From an uncultured SAR86 cluster bacterium (GTDB taxonomy: Bacteria; Pseudomonadota; Gammaproteobacteria; Magnimaribacterales; D2472): a stretch of DNA of 64,000 bases. The position numbers were made by a program, and so were the translations under genes. The DNA is taken from positions 1 through 64,000 of the forward strand of contig CACJCN010000002.1 of NCBI GenBank assembly GCA_902591925.1, in the 5' to 3' direction. A model generated the notes under the pieces. That model was not told where the DNA came from. It worked only from the letters and a program-made list of their open reading frames with translations, and did no database searches. Of this stretch, positions 54,684 to 63,475 are shown piece after piece. Every line of letters begins with the position of its first letter. Within the stretch, counting starts at the first letter, position 1.

Positions 54684-56613
54684 CTCTAAGAGGAATATCT
54701 TTTTTTGGTTTTTTTTCTTTAACGATTTCCTTTATTGCAGGCTCTTTAGTCTTATTTTGTAATTCTTTTTTAGGTTCCTGTTTTTTTGATTCTTTAGATT
54801 TAAAGTTTCTTTTGTCATTATTTTTTTTGTTTGTATTTTTAGTCTTATTAGTAGATGAAGCTTTATTATTTTTATTTACTTTATTACTAGGCTTATTTTT
54901 AAAGCTTTTATTAGATTTACCACGTTGTGTATTATTTTTTCTTCTATATTTTCTTTGTGGTCTTTTCTTCTTTTTGGTCTCTTCAACCTCTATACCAGTT
55001 ATTGACTTTAACCATTTCATTAAGCCAGATTTTCTTGATTTAGGCATCTTCGGTGGTTTAACACCATCAACTAATGGTTTCATTGTTTTTGACTGATTAT
55101 TAGAATCTCTCCAATTAACATCAGGTTCTGGACTATCTGGTGTCAATTTGTAAGAATCTGTATTTTTTACATCTGAGTTTTTTATTCTTACGACTTTGTA
55201 ATATGGCCTTGATTTATATGGATCAGCAATTACTAGAACTTTAACTTTATTTGTTTTTTCGATACTTATAATGTCATATCTTTTTTCATTCAAAAGATAG
55301 CTAGCAACATCTGCTGGAACATAAACATGTATTTCACCAGTATTTTCTTTTGCTGCATCTTCCCCAACAATTCTAAGAATTGAAAGCCCAAGAGATCTTG
55401 GACCTCTTACCAATACGTGTTCAATATCGTAAGATTCATTTAATGAAGGACGCAATCTTTGTCTTGATATCTCTAAAAGACCAAATCTAGATATATTTGA
55501 TACTTGTACTCTGGCCCTATCAGAGAATACAGCCTTTCTAAATGAAGACTCCACTTTATTTTGATTATCTTCATTCATCATGTCTATGAAATCTATTACA
55601 ACTAGACCACCGACATCTCTAAGTCTTAATTGTCTTGCAACTTCTGTTGCTGCTTCTAAATTTGTTCTAAAAGCTGTTTCTTCAATATCTTTACCTTTTG
55701 TAGATCTTGCAGAATTAACGTCAATTGTTGTCATGGCCTCAGTTGGATCAATAACAATGGACCCGCCTGAGTTTAATGATATTTCTCTTTGAAAAGCTAA
55801 CTCAATTTGAGATTCAATCTGATATCTATTGAAAAGAGGTATCTCCTCATCATAAAACTTAACTTTTTCAGCATGATCTGGAATAACAGCTTCAATAAAT
55901 TCTTTAGCTTCATTAAAAATTTCTTTGTCATCAATTAATATTTCTTCAATATCTTCTTTAAAATAATCTCTAACAACTCTTACAATTAATTTATCGTCTC
56001 TGTAAATCAAAGATGGTGATGTTGCATTTGGAATTGTGTTGTTTATTTCATCCCATAAAGCAAGTAGATAGGCTAAATCTAAGCTTAGCTCCTCAACAGA
56101 TCTGCCTAAACCATTTGTCCTAACAATTGCACTCATGTTCTCAGGAATATTTAACTTATCAAGAATATTTTTTATTTGATCTCTTTCTTCCCCACTAATC
56201 CTTCTAGAAATACCACCAGATCGAGAAGAATTTGGAATTAGTACTAAAAACCTCCCAGCCAAACCAATCTGAGTTGTAAGAGCGGCTCCTTTAGTGCCTC
56301 TTTCTTCTTTTGTTACTTGAACAACAATTTCTTGGCCTTCTTCTAACGTACATATTGATTTACCTTTTTTGTCCTTTTTATAAAATTCACTTGAAAGATC
56401 CTTTAATGGAAGAAATCCATGCCTTTCTGAGCCAAAATTTACAAACGCAGCATCTAAACTAGATTCAATTCTAGATACAGTTGCCTTAAATACACTTCCT
56501 TTGAGAAGTACTTTTTCAGGTGATTCTGTATCAAAGTCGTATAATTTGGCACCATCAACAAGTGCTACTCGTAGTTCATCACCATAGGATGAATTTATTA
56601 ATATTCTTTTCAT
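54655..56613 (-). CDS. rne: Ribonuclease E/G, lacking Zn-link cysteines
   Basis: A 652-residue RNase E. S1 domain with FKATVSRIESSLDAAFVNFGSERHGFL (about 42-68), DNase I-like catalytic site with Asp in ATTIDVNSARSTKG and VVIDFIDMM (metal-binding pair, about 299 and 342), then LRPSLNES and ILRIVGEDAAKENTGEIHVYVP. The CPxC Zn-link that should lie between is missing (SYDIEHVLVRGPRS). The C-terminus (about 505-652) is low-complexity, Lys/Asn/Arg-rich, likely an RNA-binding scaffold, much shorter than in Escherichia coli. Initiates RNA decay and rRNA/tRNA processing at the inner membrane. Confidence 0.95.
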   Translation of the reverse strand: MKRILINSSYGDELRVALVDGAKLYDFDTESPEKVLLKGSVFKATVSRIESSLDAAFVNFGSERHGFLPLKDLSSEFYKKDKKGKSICTLEEGQEIVVQVTKEERGTKGAALTTQIGLAGRFLVLIPNSSRSGGISRRISGEERDQIKNILDKLNIPENMSAIVRTNGLGRSVEELSLDLAYLLALWDEINNTIPNATSPSLIYRDDKLIVRVVRDYFKEDIEEILIDDKEIFNEAKEFIEAVIPDHAEKVKFYDEEIPLFNRYQIESQIELAFQREISLNSGGSIVIDPTEAMTTIDVNSARSTKGKDIEETAFRTNLEAATEVARQLRLRDVGGLVVIDFIDMMNEDNQNKVESSFRKAVFSDRARVQVSNISRFGLLEISRQRLRPSLNESYDIEHVLVRGPRSLGLSILRIVGEDAAKENTGEIHVYVPADVASYLLNEKRYDIISIEKTNKVKVLVIADPYKSRPYYKVVRIKNSDVKNTDSYKLTPDSPEPDVNWRDSNNQSKTMKPLVDGVKPPKMPKSRKSGLMKWLKSITGIEVEETKKKKRPQRKYRRKNNTQRGKSNKSFKNKPSNKVNKNNKASSTNKTKNTNKKNNDKRNFKSKESKKQEPKKELQNKTKEPAIKEIVKEKKPKKDIPLRAKNDPRQKN

Positions 56614-56802
56614 TTTTTCTCCCTGTATAGGAAGATAATTCAGCAGTGTGCTTTTACTAAGCGTGTATCAGTAAGTCTTACTCTTTAGTGCTTACATGAT
56701 CAGCTCTATTAGGAGCTTTTTAATATATAACTGTTGTATTTATCTTTCTTATTAATTTTCTAGGAAAACCTAGTTATTTAAGTGTATATCCTATAGATTT
56801 GT
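56614..56802. promoter_or_regulatory. Divergent region between RNase E and RluC genes
   Basis: 189 bases that must hold the 5' leader of the minus-strand rne and the promoter of plus-strand rluC. An odd palindrome AGTAAG-T-CTTACT (56670-56682) and a hairpin AGCTC/GAGCT followed by T's (56702-56721) are visible. RNase E is autoregulated through structured leaders in Escherichia coli; a like role here is inference. Confidence 0.4.
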
Positions 56803-57687
56803 ATGATGACTGTCAAAAAAATACTAATCAATGAAGATAATGAAGGTAGAAGAATAGATAATTTTTTAATTTCGATATTCAGCACAGTTCCTAAAAGTAA
56901 AATTTATAACATTATAAGAAAGGGTGAAGTTAGGGTTAATTCTTCTAGAAAAAAACCTAACTATAAACTTAAATTAAATGACCTAATTAGAATACCACCT
57001 AATCTTGAAATCTTAGATAAGAAAATAAAGATAATAAAATCAGATCAAATTTTAAAACATACTAAAAATATAATTTATGAGAATGATAATTTTATAGTTG
57101 CTAATAAAAGAAATGATATAGCTGTTCATGGAGGATCAAAGAACTCCTATGGATTGATTGATATATTTAGGAAAAGATATGGAAATAACCTGGATTTATG
57201 TCATAGACTAGATAAGTCAACATCAGGCTGCATTGTCTTTGCAAAAAACAAAAAAGCTGCAAAACACTTTAGCAAATGCTTAAAGAATAAAGACGTTAAG
57301 AAAACATATTCAACAATTCTAAAGGGAAAGATAAAGAAAAATATTACTGTTGATATACCTATATATAAAAATTCTACTTTCAAATCTAAAGCAGCATTTT
57401 CTAAATTTATTTTAAAAAAGAAACTTAAAAATACATCACTTGTAGATGTTGAAATTGATACTGGGAGAACTCATCAAATAAGAATACATGCATCTAAGTT
57501 AAACCATCATATTATTTTTGATAAAAAATATGGTGATAAAGATTTCGATAAATCGCTAAATATTGGAAATCATCAAATAGCACTTCATGCTAAAGAAATT
57601 ATCTTTCCAGATTTAAACAATAAAATGATAAGAGTTAAATCTAAACTTCCAGTGGAATTTAATAATTTGATTTTAAGTCTTGAATAA
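56803..57687 (+). CDS. rluC: 23S rRNA pseudouridine synthase RluC
   Basis: A 294-residue RluA-family synthase with an S4 domain (GRRIDNFLISIFSTVPKSKIYNIIRKGEVRVN, about 16-47), the catalytic HRLDKSTSGCIVFAKN (Asp about 136) and TGRTHQIRIHA. The S4 domain and long linker point to RluC (positions 955/2504/2580) rather than RluA. Divergent from rne, as in Escherichia coli. Confidence 0.92.
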   Translation: MMTVKKILINEDNEGRRIDNFLISIFSTVPKSKIYNIIRKGEVRVNSSRKKPNYKLKLNDLIRIPPNLEILDKKIKIIKSDQILKHTKNIIYENDNFIVANKRNDIAVHGGSKNSYGLIDIFRKRYGNNLDLCHRLDKSTSGCIVFAKNKKAAKHFSKCLKNKDVKKTYSTILKGKIKKNITVDIPIYKNSTFKSKAAFSKFILKKKLKNTSLVDVEIDTGRTHQIRIHASKLNHHIIFDKKYGDKDFDKSLNIGNHQIALHAKEIIFPDLNNKMIRVKSKLPVEFNNLILSLE

Positions 57688-57742
57688 ATTTCCTGTTATT
57701 ATCAATAAAATTTTGTTAGGATAGCGTTTTTTAGGGCATATT

Positions 57743-57952
57743 ATGGCGGTACAAAAAAGCAAAGTTACAAGGTCTAGAAGGGGTCAAAGAAGATCTCATG
57801 ATGCTTTAAACTCTAAAACTTTATCAATTGATCCTGTTTCTGGTGAGAAACATCTTCGTCATCAAATGACGAAAGATGGTTTTTATAAAGGCAGATTGAT
57901 TAAAGATCTAAGAAAACCTATCAAAGAAGAGTCAGAAGAAGTAACATCATAG
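57743..57952 (+). CDS. rpmF: 50S ribosomal protein L32
   Basis: A 69-residue L32: [43 protein letters not shown]. The zinc-free form, as in Escherichia coli, but with a C-terminal acidic tail of about a dozen residues ([14 protein letters not shown]). Leads the fatty-acid gene set. Confidence 0.96.
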   Translation: MAVQKSKVTRSRRGQRRSHDALNSKTLSIDPVSGEKHLRHQMTKDGFYKGRLIKDLRKPIKEESEEVTS

Positions 57953-57954
57953 TT

Positions 57955-58875
57955 ATGCCTAGGCATATAAGTATTCTTTTTCCAGGACAAGGTTCACAGT
58001 CTCTTGGAATGCTCAATCATCATTCAACAGACCTACTTAAGTCATATGAAGAGGAAGTAAAAAATTTACTTGGTTTCAATATCATAGATATTATTAATAA
58101 TGGACCCATTGAAGATTTAAATAAGACATCTATAACTCAACCTGCAATTCTTCTAGCATCAATTTTAGATTTTAAAAATATTTCAAATAAACTAGGATTA
58201 ATTCCTGATATTTTATGTGGACATTCACTTGGAGAATATAGTGCTATGGTTGCAGCAAATGCTATTTCTTTGCAAGAAGGTCTATCACTGGTTCACAAGA
58301 GAGGAAAACTTATGGAAAAGTGTCCAAAGGGATCAATGTGCGCTGTTCTTAATATTGATCTTGATGTGATTAATGAGATATGTTCCAAAGTTGAAGATGA
58401 AATCAAGACAATAGTTACACCAGCAAACCTTAATTCACCTAAACAAATTGTTGTTTCTGGTACCGAAGAAGGAGTTGATGAAGTTATCAATCGTTTAAAG
58501 GATTGTGGCTATAAGAAGTGCATTAAACTTAAAGTAAGTGTTGCTGCTCATTCTAAAGTAATGAGCAATACTCTTGATCAATTTGAAAATGAGTTAAATA
58601 AAATTAATTTTTCTTTACCAGAGTATTCAATAATTCAAAATGTAAATAATAAAATTCCAAATAATATTGATAATCTAAAGGAAAATTTATTAAGTCAATT
58701 AGTCATGCCTGTTCAGTGGATTAATACCATGAAACAGATTAAAGAATATGATGGTATTGTTATCGAATGTGGTCCGAATAAGGTTTTATCTGGTTTAGCT
58801 AAAGCTAATGGTATTGAAAATGTGTACTCGACTTCATCTGAAGATTTTTTTGATAAAATTAAGGAAGAACTATGA
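57955..58875 (+). CDS. fabD: Malonyl-CoA:ACP transacylase
   Basis: A 306-residue FabD: LFPGQGSQSLGM (about 8-19), the nucleophile elbow GHSLGEYSAM (Ser about 91), VAAHSKVM with catalytic His (about 198) and VIECGPNKVLSGLAKA. Loads malonyl groups on ACP. Two bases after rpmF and overlapping fabG by four. Confidence 0.96.
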   Translation: MPRHISILFPGQGSQSLGMLNHHSTDLLKSYEEEVKNLLGFNIIDIINNGPIEDLNKTSITQPAILLASILDFKNISNKLGLIPDILCGHSLGEYSAMVAANAISLQEGLSLVHKRGKLMEKCPKGSMCAVLNIDLDVINEICSKVEDEIKTIVTPANLNSPKQIVVSGTEEGVDEVINRLKDCGYKKCIKLKVSVAAHSKVMSNTLDQFENELNKINFSLPEYSIIQNVNNKIPNNIDNLKENLLSQLVMPVQWINTMKQIKEYDGIVIECGPNKVLSGLAKANGIENVYSTSSEDFFDKIKEEL

Positions 58876-59588
58876 GTAATGGTAATGTTTTTATTTCTGG
58901 CGCATCAAGAGGAATTGGTAATTCAATTGCTTATCATTTTGCCGAAAATGATTATGTAGTTCTTGGAACATCCAGAAATGAATTCGAGTTTGATAAAAAA
59001 ATTAAAAATCTTATTCCTTTGAAACTTGATGTTACCTCTAGAGAAGATATTCAAAATTGTTTTAATGATTTGAAAACAAAGAATTTGCTACCAGACATTC
59101 TTATCAATAATGCTGGTATTACCTCAGATCAGATTTTTTTAAGAATGAAAGATGAAGAATGGGATAAAGTTATTGATACCAATCTTAATGGAGTTTTTAA
59201 CCTTTCAAAGATTTTTGTAAAAAATATGATCAAAAATAAAAAAGGTAGAATAATAAACATATCATCTATTTCTGGATTAATGGGCAATCCTGGACAAGTC
59301 AATTATTCTTCATCAAAGTCTGCACTTAATGGTTTTACTAAGTCACTTGCAAAGGAATTGGGTTCTAGAAACATAACTGTAAACTGCGTTGCTCCAGGAT
59401 ATATAGATACAGATATGACATCTTTTTTAGATGAAGATTCAAAAAAACAAATAGAAAAATCTATTCCTCTTGGTCGTTTGGGTAGCGGTGAAGATATATC
59501 TAAATTGGTAGCATTTCTAGCTTCTGATGAGGCCTCATATATTACAGGTCAAACCATATCAATTGATGGTGGTTTGCTTATGTACTAA
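58872..59588 (+). CDS. fabG: 3-oxoacyl-[ACP] reductase FabG
   Basis: A 238-residue SDR: NVFISGASRGIGNSIA (about 4-19), NNAGIT, NISSISGLMG with catalytic Ser, VNYSSSKSALNGFTKSLAKEL (Tyr/Lys near 144/148), and GQTISIDGGLLMY C-terminus. Reduces 3-oxoacyl-ACP with NADPH. Confidence 0.96.
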   Translation: MSNGNVFISGASRGIGNSIAYHFAENDYVVLGTSRNEFEFDKKIKNLIPLKLDVTSREDIQNCFNDLKTKNLLPDILINNAGITSDQIFLRMKDEEWDKVIDTNLNGVFNLSKIFVKNMIKNKKGRIINISSISGLMGNPGQVNYSSSKSALNGFTKSLAKELGSRNITVNCVAPGYIDTDMTSFLDEDSKKQIEKSIPLGRLGSGEDISKLVAFLASDEASYITGQTISIDGGLLMY

Positions 59589-59658
59589 TAAAAATGTGCA
59601 ACTTTGAACTATTACATGTAAAATGTGTCAAATTTCAATATAGGGTAATGGAGATATT

Positions 59659-59889
59659 ATGAGTGTTGAAGATAGAGTCAAAAAAATTGTAAGTGATCAA
59701 TTAGGTAAATCTGTTGAAGAAATTCAAAGTGATTCATCCTTCGTTGATGATCTTGGAGCTGATTCATTAGATACTGTTGAGCTTGTAATGGCGCTTGAAG
59801 AAGAATTTGATCTTGAAATTGCTGACGAAGACGCTGAAAAAATTTCTACAGTAAATGAAGCTGTTGAATATATAAATTCAAATTCATAA
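59659..59889 (+). CDS. acpP: Acyl carrier protein
   Basis: A 76-residue ACP with phosphopantetheine-bearing Ser36 in [19 protein letters not shown]. Acidic, helical. A GGAGAT ribosome-binding site and 70-base gap suggest its own strong promoter. Confidence 0.97.
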   Translation: MSVEDRVKKIVSDQLGKSVEEIQSDSSFVDDLGADSLDTVELVMALEEEFDLEIADEDAEKISTVNEAVEYINSNS

Positions 59890-59951
59890 AAATTTAATTT
59901 TTTAAATCTTTTTAAATGTTTACAATAACAGTTGTTATTTAATCATTTATT

Positions 59952-60908
59952 ATGCATTTAATAAGATCCCTAATAATTTGTAGCTTACTAATATCATTAT
60001 CAATATATGCTCCTTACAAAGCATTTTTTGATCAGGTTCCTCAAAATAAAAACTTAGTTATAAATATTGAAAGGGGCGATACTATTTATGAAGTTTTTTC
60101 ATTATTTTTACCAATAAATTTTGCTAATAAGCTTTTTTTAAAGATTTATTCTCTAAGAAATGATATTAATTTAATACAATACGGCGAATATCAAATTGGT
60201 AATAAATCTATTTTAGATATTATTAACTTAATAAAATCAGGCGAAACAATTACCCATAAATTAAAAATTAATGAGGGATTGAATATTTATGATATAGAAA
60301 ATTTAATTAATGATTCATACTTAATAAATGACTGTAGTTTTCTAAAATGTATCAACACCAATCTATCATTTAGAGAGGGCATTCTTTATCCTGATACTTA
60401 TTTTTATAAAAAAGGTATGAGTGCGTCTGAAATATTAAACGAAAGTCACACAAGATTAGAAAACTATTTAAATAATAAATTAAAAAATAAAAGTACTTAT
60501 ACCTCATTGAATAAAGAAGAAGTTTTAATTCTTGCATCAATCATTGAGAAAGAAGCTGGTAATGATGACGAGAAAAGTAAAATTGCTAGTGTTTTTCTAA
60601 AAAGATTATCTATAGGCATGAGACTTCAAGCTGACCCAACAATCATTTATGGTTTATTACCAAATTTTGATGGAGACATAAAAAAATCTGATATTCTAGA
60701 TAAAAATAATAAATATAATACATATATGATTAATGGCTTACCTCCAACTCCTATTTCAATATCTTCTATATCATCTATAAATGCATCAATTGATTCACTT
60801 CCAGGAGACTATTTATTTTTTGTTGCTGATTCAAAAACTTCACATTATTTTTCAAAGACTTATGAAGAACATCTTAATAAAATTAATGAGTTAGGACTTA
60901 ATAAATGA
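59952..60908 (+). CDS. mltG: Endolytic murein transglycosylase MltG
   Basis: A 318-residue protein with one N-terminal membrane helix (about 5-22), a LysM-like segment (INIERGDTIYEVFSLF) and the YceG domain: ILASIIEKEAGNDDEKSKIASVFLKRLSIGMRLQADPTIIYGL, the Glu of EKEAG being catalytic (about 201), and YNTYMINGLPPTPISI. Ends glycan strands during elongation. Overlaps tmk by four bases. Confidence 0.95.
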   Translation: MHLIRSLIICSLLISLSIYAPYKAFFDQVPQNKNLVINIERGDTIYEVFSLFLPINFANKLFLKIYSLRNDINLIQYGEYQIGNKSILDIINLIKSGETITHKLKINEGLNIYDIENLINDSYLINDCSFLKCINTNLSFREGILYPDTYFYKKGMSASEILNESHTRLENYLNNKLKNKSTYTSLNKEEVLILASIIEKEAGNDDEKSKIASVFLKRLSIGMRLQADPTIIYGLLPNFDGDIKKSDILDKNNKYNTYMINGLPPTPISISSISSINASIDSLPGDYLFFVADSKTSHYFSKTYEEHLNKINELGLNK

Positions 60909-61495
60909 AAATAATATCATTTGAGGGAATTGAGGGTGTTGGTAAATCTACTCAGTTAAGACTTCTAAAAGATTATCTTGAATCAAAAAATTTTTTAGTA
61001 GATGTATATAGAGAACCTGGATCAACAAATACTGGTGAAAAAATAAGAGATATTCTTCTAAATTCATCAAATGAATTATCAAATGAAGCTGAACTTCTTT
61101 TAATGTTTGCATCAAGATCTGAGCTTATAAAACACAAGATAAATAAATGTAAATCTGACTATTTACTATTAGATAGATTCTATGATGCCTCTATTGCATA
61201 TCAAGGTTATGGCAGAAAGCTTTCTATTCCTTTAATTGAATCTCTTATAACTTTTATAAATTGTCCAGTACCTAATTATAGTATTTTGCTTGATATCCCA
61301 GTTGATGAGGGTTTTGCACGCAAAACTAATGATGATATTGATAGAATTGAATCATCAAGCAAAGCATTTTTTGAAAGAGTAAGAAAAGGTTACATTAAGA
61401 TTGCAAAAGATAATAAGGATAGATTTATAAAAATTAATGCCTCTTTGGATATTGATCAAATTCATCAAAAAATAATTAAACATATCGGGTTATAA
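60905..61495 (+). CDS. tmk: Thymidylate kinase
   Basis: A 196-residue Tmk: P-loop FEGIEGVGKSTQL (about 5-17), YREPGSTNTGEKIRDILL, LLDRFYDASIAYQGYGRKL and lid DRIESSSKAFFERVRKGY. Makes dTDP. Followed two bases later by holB. Confidence 0.96.
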   Translation: MKIISFEGIEGVGKSTQLRLLKDYLESKNFLVDVYREPGSTNTGEKIRDILLNSSNELSNEAELLLMFASRSELIKHKINKCKSDYLLLDRFYDASIAYQGYGRKLSIPLIESLITFINCPVPNYSILLDIPVDEGFARKTNDDIDRIESSSKAFFERVRKGYIKIAKDNKDRFIKINASLDIDQIHQKIIKHIGL

Positions 61496-61497
61496 AG

Positions 61498-62463
61498 TTG
61501 AGTATTGATAACTATGATTGGTTAAAAGAAATTTATAAAAATATTGATTTTGACAAGTTGCCACATGGAATAATAATTTCTGGGTCTAAAGGTCTTGGTA
61601 AAAGACTTCTTGCAAATGAGATTGGTACAAAAATTCTTTCAAAGAAATTAGATTCAAATGAACTAGCACTTATTAAGTCTAATAACCATCCTGATTTTTT
61701 TAAACTAGATAAAGAAAAAATACTTCTCCACCATATCACTTATAGAAAAGATAAATGGGATGATGAAAAGGGCCAAAGAAATGTTAATGATTTTTTATCA
61801 GTAACTCCGTCAATTTCAAATAATAAGGTAGCTTTAATATTGAATGCTCAAACTATGAATGCCGAATGTCAAAATGCATTATTAAAATCTCTTGAGGAAC
61901 CAGCTAAAAATACTTTCATTATTATCGTTACTGATAGAAACAAATCATTACTCGATACAATATATAGTAGGTGTCAAATTATTAATGTACCTAATTTAAA
62001 TGAATCAACTATTAATGATTGGCTAAGCAAAAATGGTATATCAGATATTAACTCTACATATTTCCCAAGCTTTATATCTCCATTAGAAATTATTGAAGAT
62101 ATTCAAAACAATAAACATTTAAATTTTAGGGAGTTCCTTGAAATTATTTCTGACTTTATAGAAAATAAAATTGATGCTAATTCAGCCTTAAAAAATGTTG
62201 CAAATCTAGAAATTGATTTAATTACTAAGACAAATTATTTAATTGAATTTCTTAAGATACTCTTAAAATCAAGGTTATTATCTGAAGAATTATCGGGTTC
62301 TTATGTAAAATTTAATACATTTAAATTTAACAATTTAAAGATTTCAAATCTTATAAATGATTTAAATGATTTTCGATATGATTATTTTAAAGTCCCACAA
62401 ATCAATGAAACACATGTTTTAAACTATTTTTTTAGCGAATTAAAAAATTCTATCAAGATATAG
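61498..62463 (+). CDS. holB: DNA polymerase III delta-prime subunit, no zinc cysteines
   Basis: A 321-residue clamp-loader subunit: HGIIISGSKGLGKRLLANEI (degenerate P-loop, about 22-41), NNHPDFFKL, VALILNAQTMNAECQNALLKSLEEPAKNTFIIIVTDRNKSLLDTIYSRCQII (SRC motif, about 112-163). The four-Cys zinc module expected between the P-loop and the HPD motif has no Cys. Starts with TTG; overlaps the convergent SDR gene by 11 bases. Confidence 0.93.
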   Translation: MSIDNYDWLKEIYKNIDFDKLPHGIIISGSKGLGKRLLANEIGTKILSKKLDSNELALIKSNNHPDFFKLDKEKILLHHITYRKDKWDDEKGQRNVNDFLSVTPSISNNKVALILNAQTMNAECQNALLKSLEEPAKNTFIIIVTDRNKSLLDTIYSRCQIINVPNLNESTINDWLSKNGISDINSTYFPSFISPLEIIEDIQNNKHLNFREFLEIISDFIENKIDANSALKNVANLEIDLITKTNYLIEFLKILLKSRLLSEELSGSYVKFNTFKFNNLKISNLINDLNDFRYDYFKVPQINETHVLNYFFSELKNSIKI

Positions 62464-63220
62464 TTGTACCACCATCAACAACTATTGTTTGTCCGTTAAT
62501 ATAATTACCAGCATCAGAAGCAAGCATAATAGCAACACCAGCAATTTCATCTGGCTCACCGATCCTTCTCATAGGTGTTGAAGATAACACTGAATTTAAA
62601 ATATCAGGATTTTCCCATAATGCCTTCGCAAAATCTGTTTTTATAAGACCTGGTGCAATTGAATTTGCTCTAATATTTTTATGACCAAATTCAGCAGCTA
62701 TATTTTTAACAATCATAACATCGGCAGCTTTACTTATATTATAAGCACCAAGTATTGGGCTACCTTTAATAGCAGCGATACTAGATATAATAATAATTGA
62801 ACCATCCTCACGATCAATCATATCTGGTAATACTAAGTTGCATAAAATTTGATTAGACTTAATATTATTATTCATAACCTTGTCAAACTTTTCTGATGGC
62901 ATATCAAGCATTGACCCCATAAATGGATTTGTTGCAGCATTGCAAATGAGGGTATCAATTCTTCCTAGTTTTTCTTTAGTTAATGATACTAAATCATTTA
63001 GTTGATTTTCATCACTGATATTTGCTGGAATAGGGAAGGCAACTTCCGTACCAACAGCTTTATTAATTTCACTAGCAGTAGCTTTACATGCATCAAGTTT
63101 CCTACTAGAGATAATGACCTTGGCACCATGTAAAGCACAATGATGTGCAATACTTTTTCCTATACCCCTTGAAGATCCTGTAATTAAAATTGATTTATCT
63201 TTTAGGTTAAATAATGACAT
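62453..63220 (-). CDS. SDR-family NAD(P)-dependent oxidoreductase
   Basis: A 255-residue short-chain dehydrogenase: ILITGSSRGIGKSIAHHC (about 11-28), ICNAATNP, IIISSIAAIKGSPILGAYNISKAADVMIVKNIAAEFG (Ser, Tyr and Lys triad near 146/158/162) and GQTIVVDGGTTIS. Resembles DHRS4-like carbonyl/alcohol reductases; substrate unknown. Divergent from grxC by about 20 bases. Confidence 0.92.
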   Translation of the reverse strand: MSLFNLKDKSILITGSSRGIGKSIAHHCALHGAKVIISSRKLDACKATASEINKAVGTEVAFPIPANISDENQLNDLVSLTKEKLGRIDTLICNAATNPFMGSMLDMPSEKFDKVMNNNIKSNQILCNLVLPDMIDREDGSIIIISSIAAIKGSPILGAYNISKAADVMIVKNIAAEFGHKNIRANSIAPGLIKTDFAKALWENPDILNSVLSSTPMRRIGEPDEIAGVAIMLASDAGNYINGQTIVVDGGTTIS

Positions 63221-63240
63221 ATTTTCATTATAATGAAATT

Positions 63241-63474
63241 ATGACTAAAAAAGTTGAAATATATTCCAGGTCAAATTGCTCGTACTGCGTTATGGCAATG
63301 AACTTCTTTGATTCAAAAGGAATAAAATATGATGTCTATAGTGCTGATGATCCAAAAGTTTTTGAAGAGATGTTAGAGCGAAATCCTCAAGCTAGAACAG
63401 TTCCCCAAATTTTTATAGATGATGAGTTAATTGGTGGATATACTGATTTAGTCGAAAATTATTCGGAACAATAA
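63241..63474 (+). CDS. grxC: Glutaredoxin 3
   Basis: A 77-residue dithiol glutaredoxin: [25 protein letters not shown] with active site CSYC (about 12-15), [19 protein letters not shown] with cis-Pro TVP. Start set at the ATG at 63241; an in-frame ATG at 63214 overlaps the divergent SDR gene. Confidence 0.94.
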   Translation: MTKKVEIYSRSNCSYCVMAMNFFDSKGIKYDVYSADDPKVFEEMLERNPQARTVPQIFIDDELIGGYTDLVENYSEQ

Positions 63475-63475
63475 T

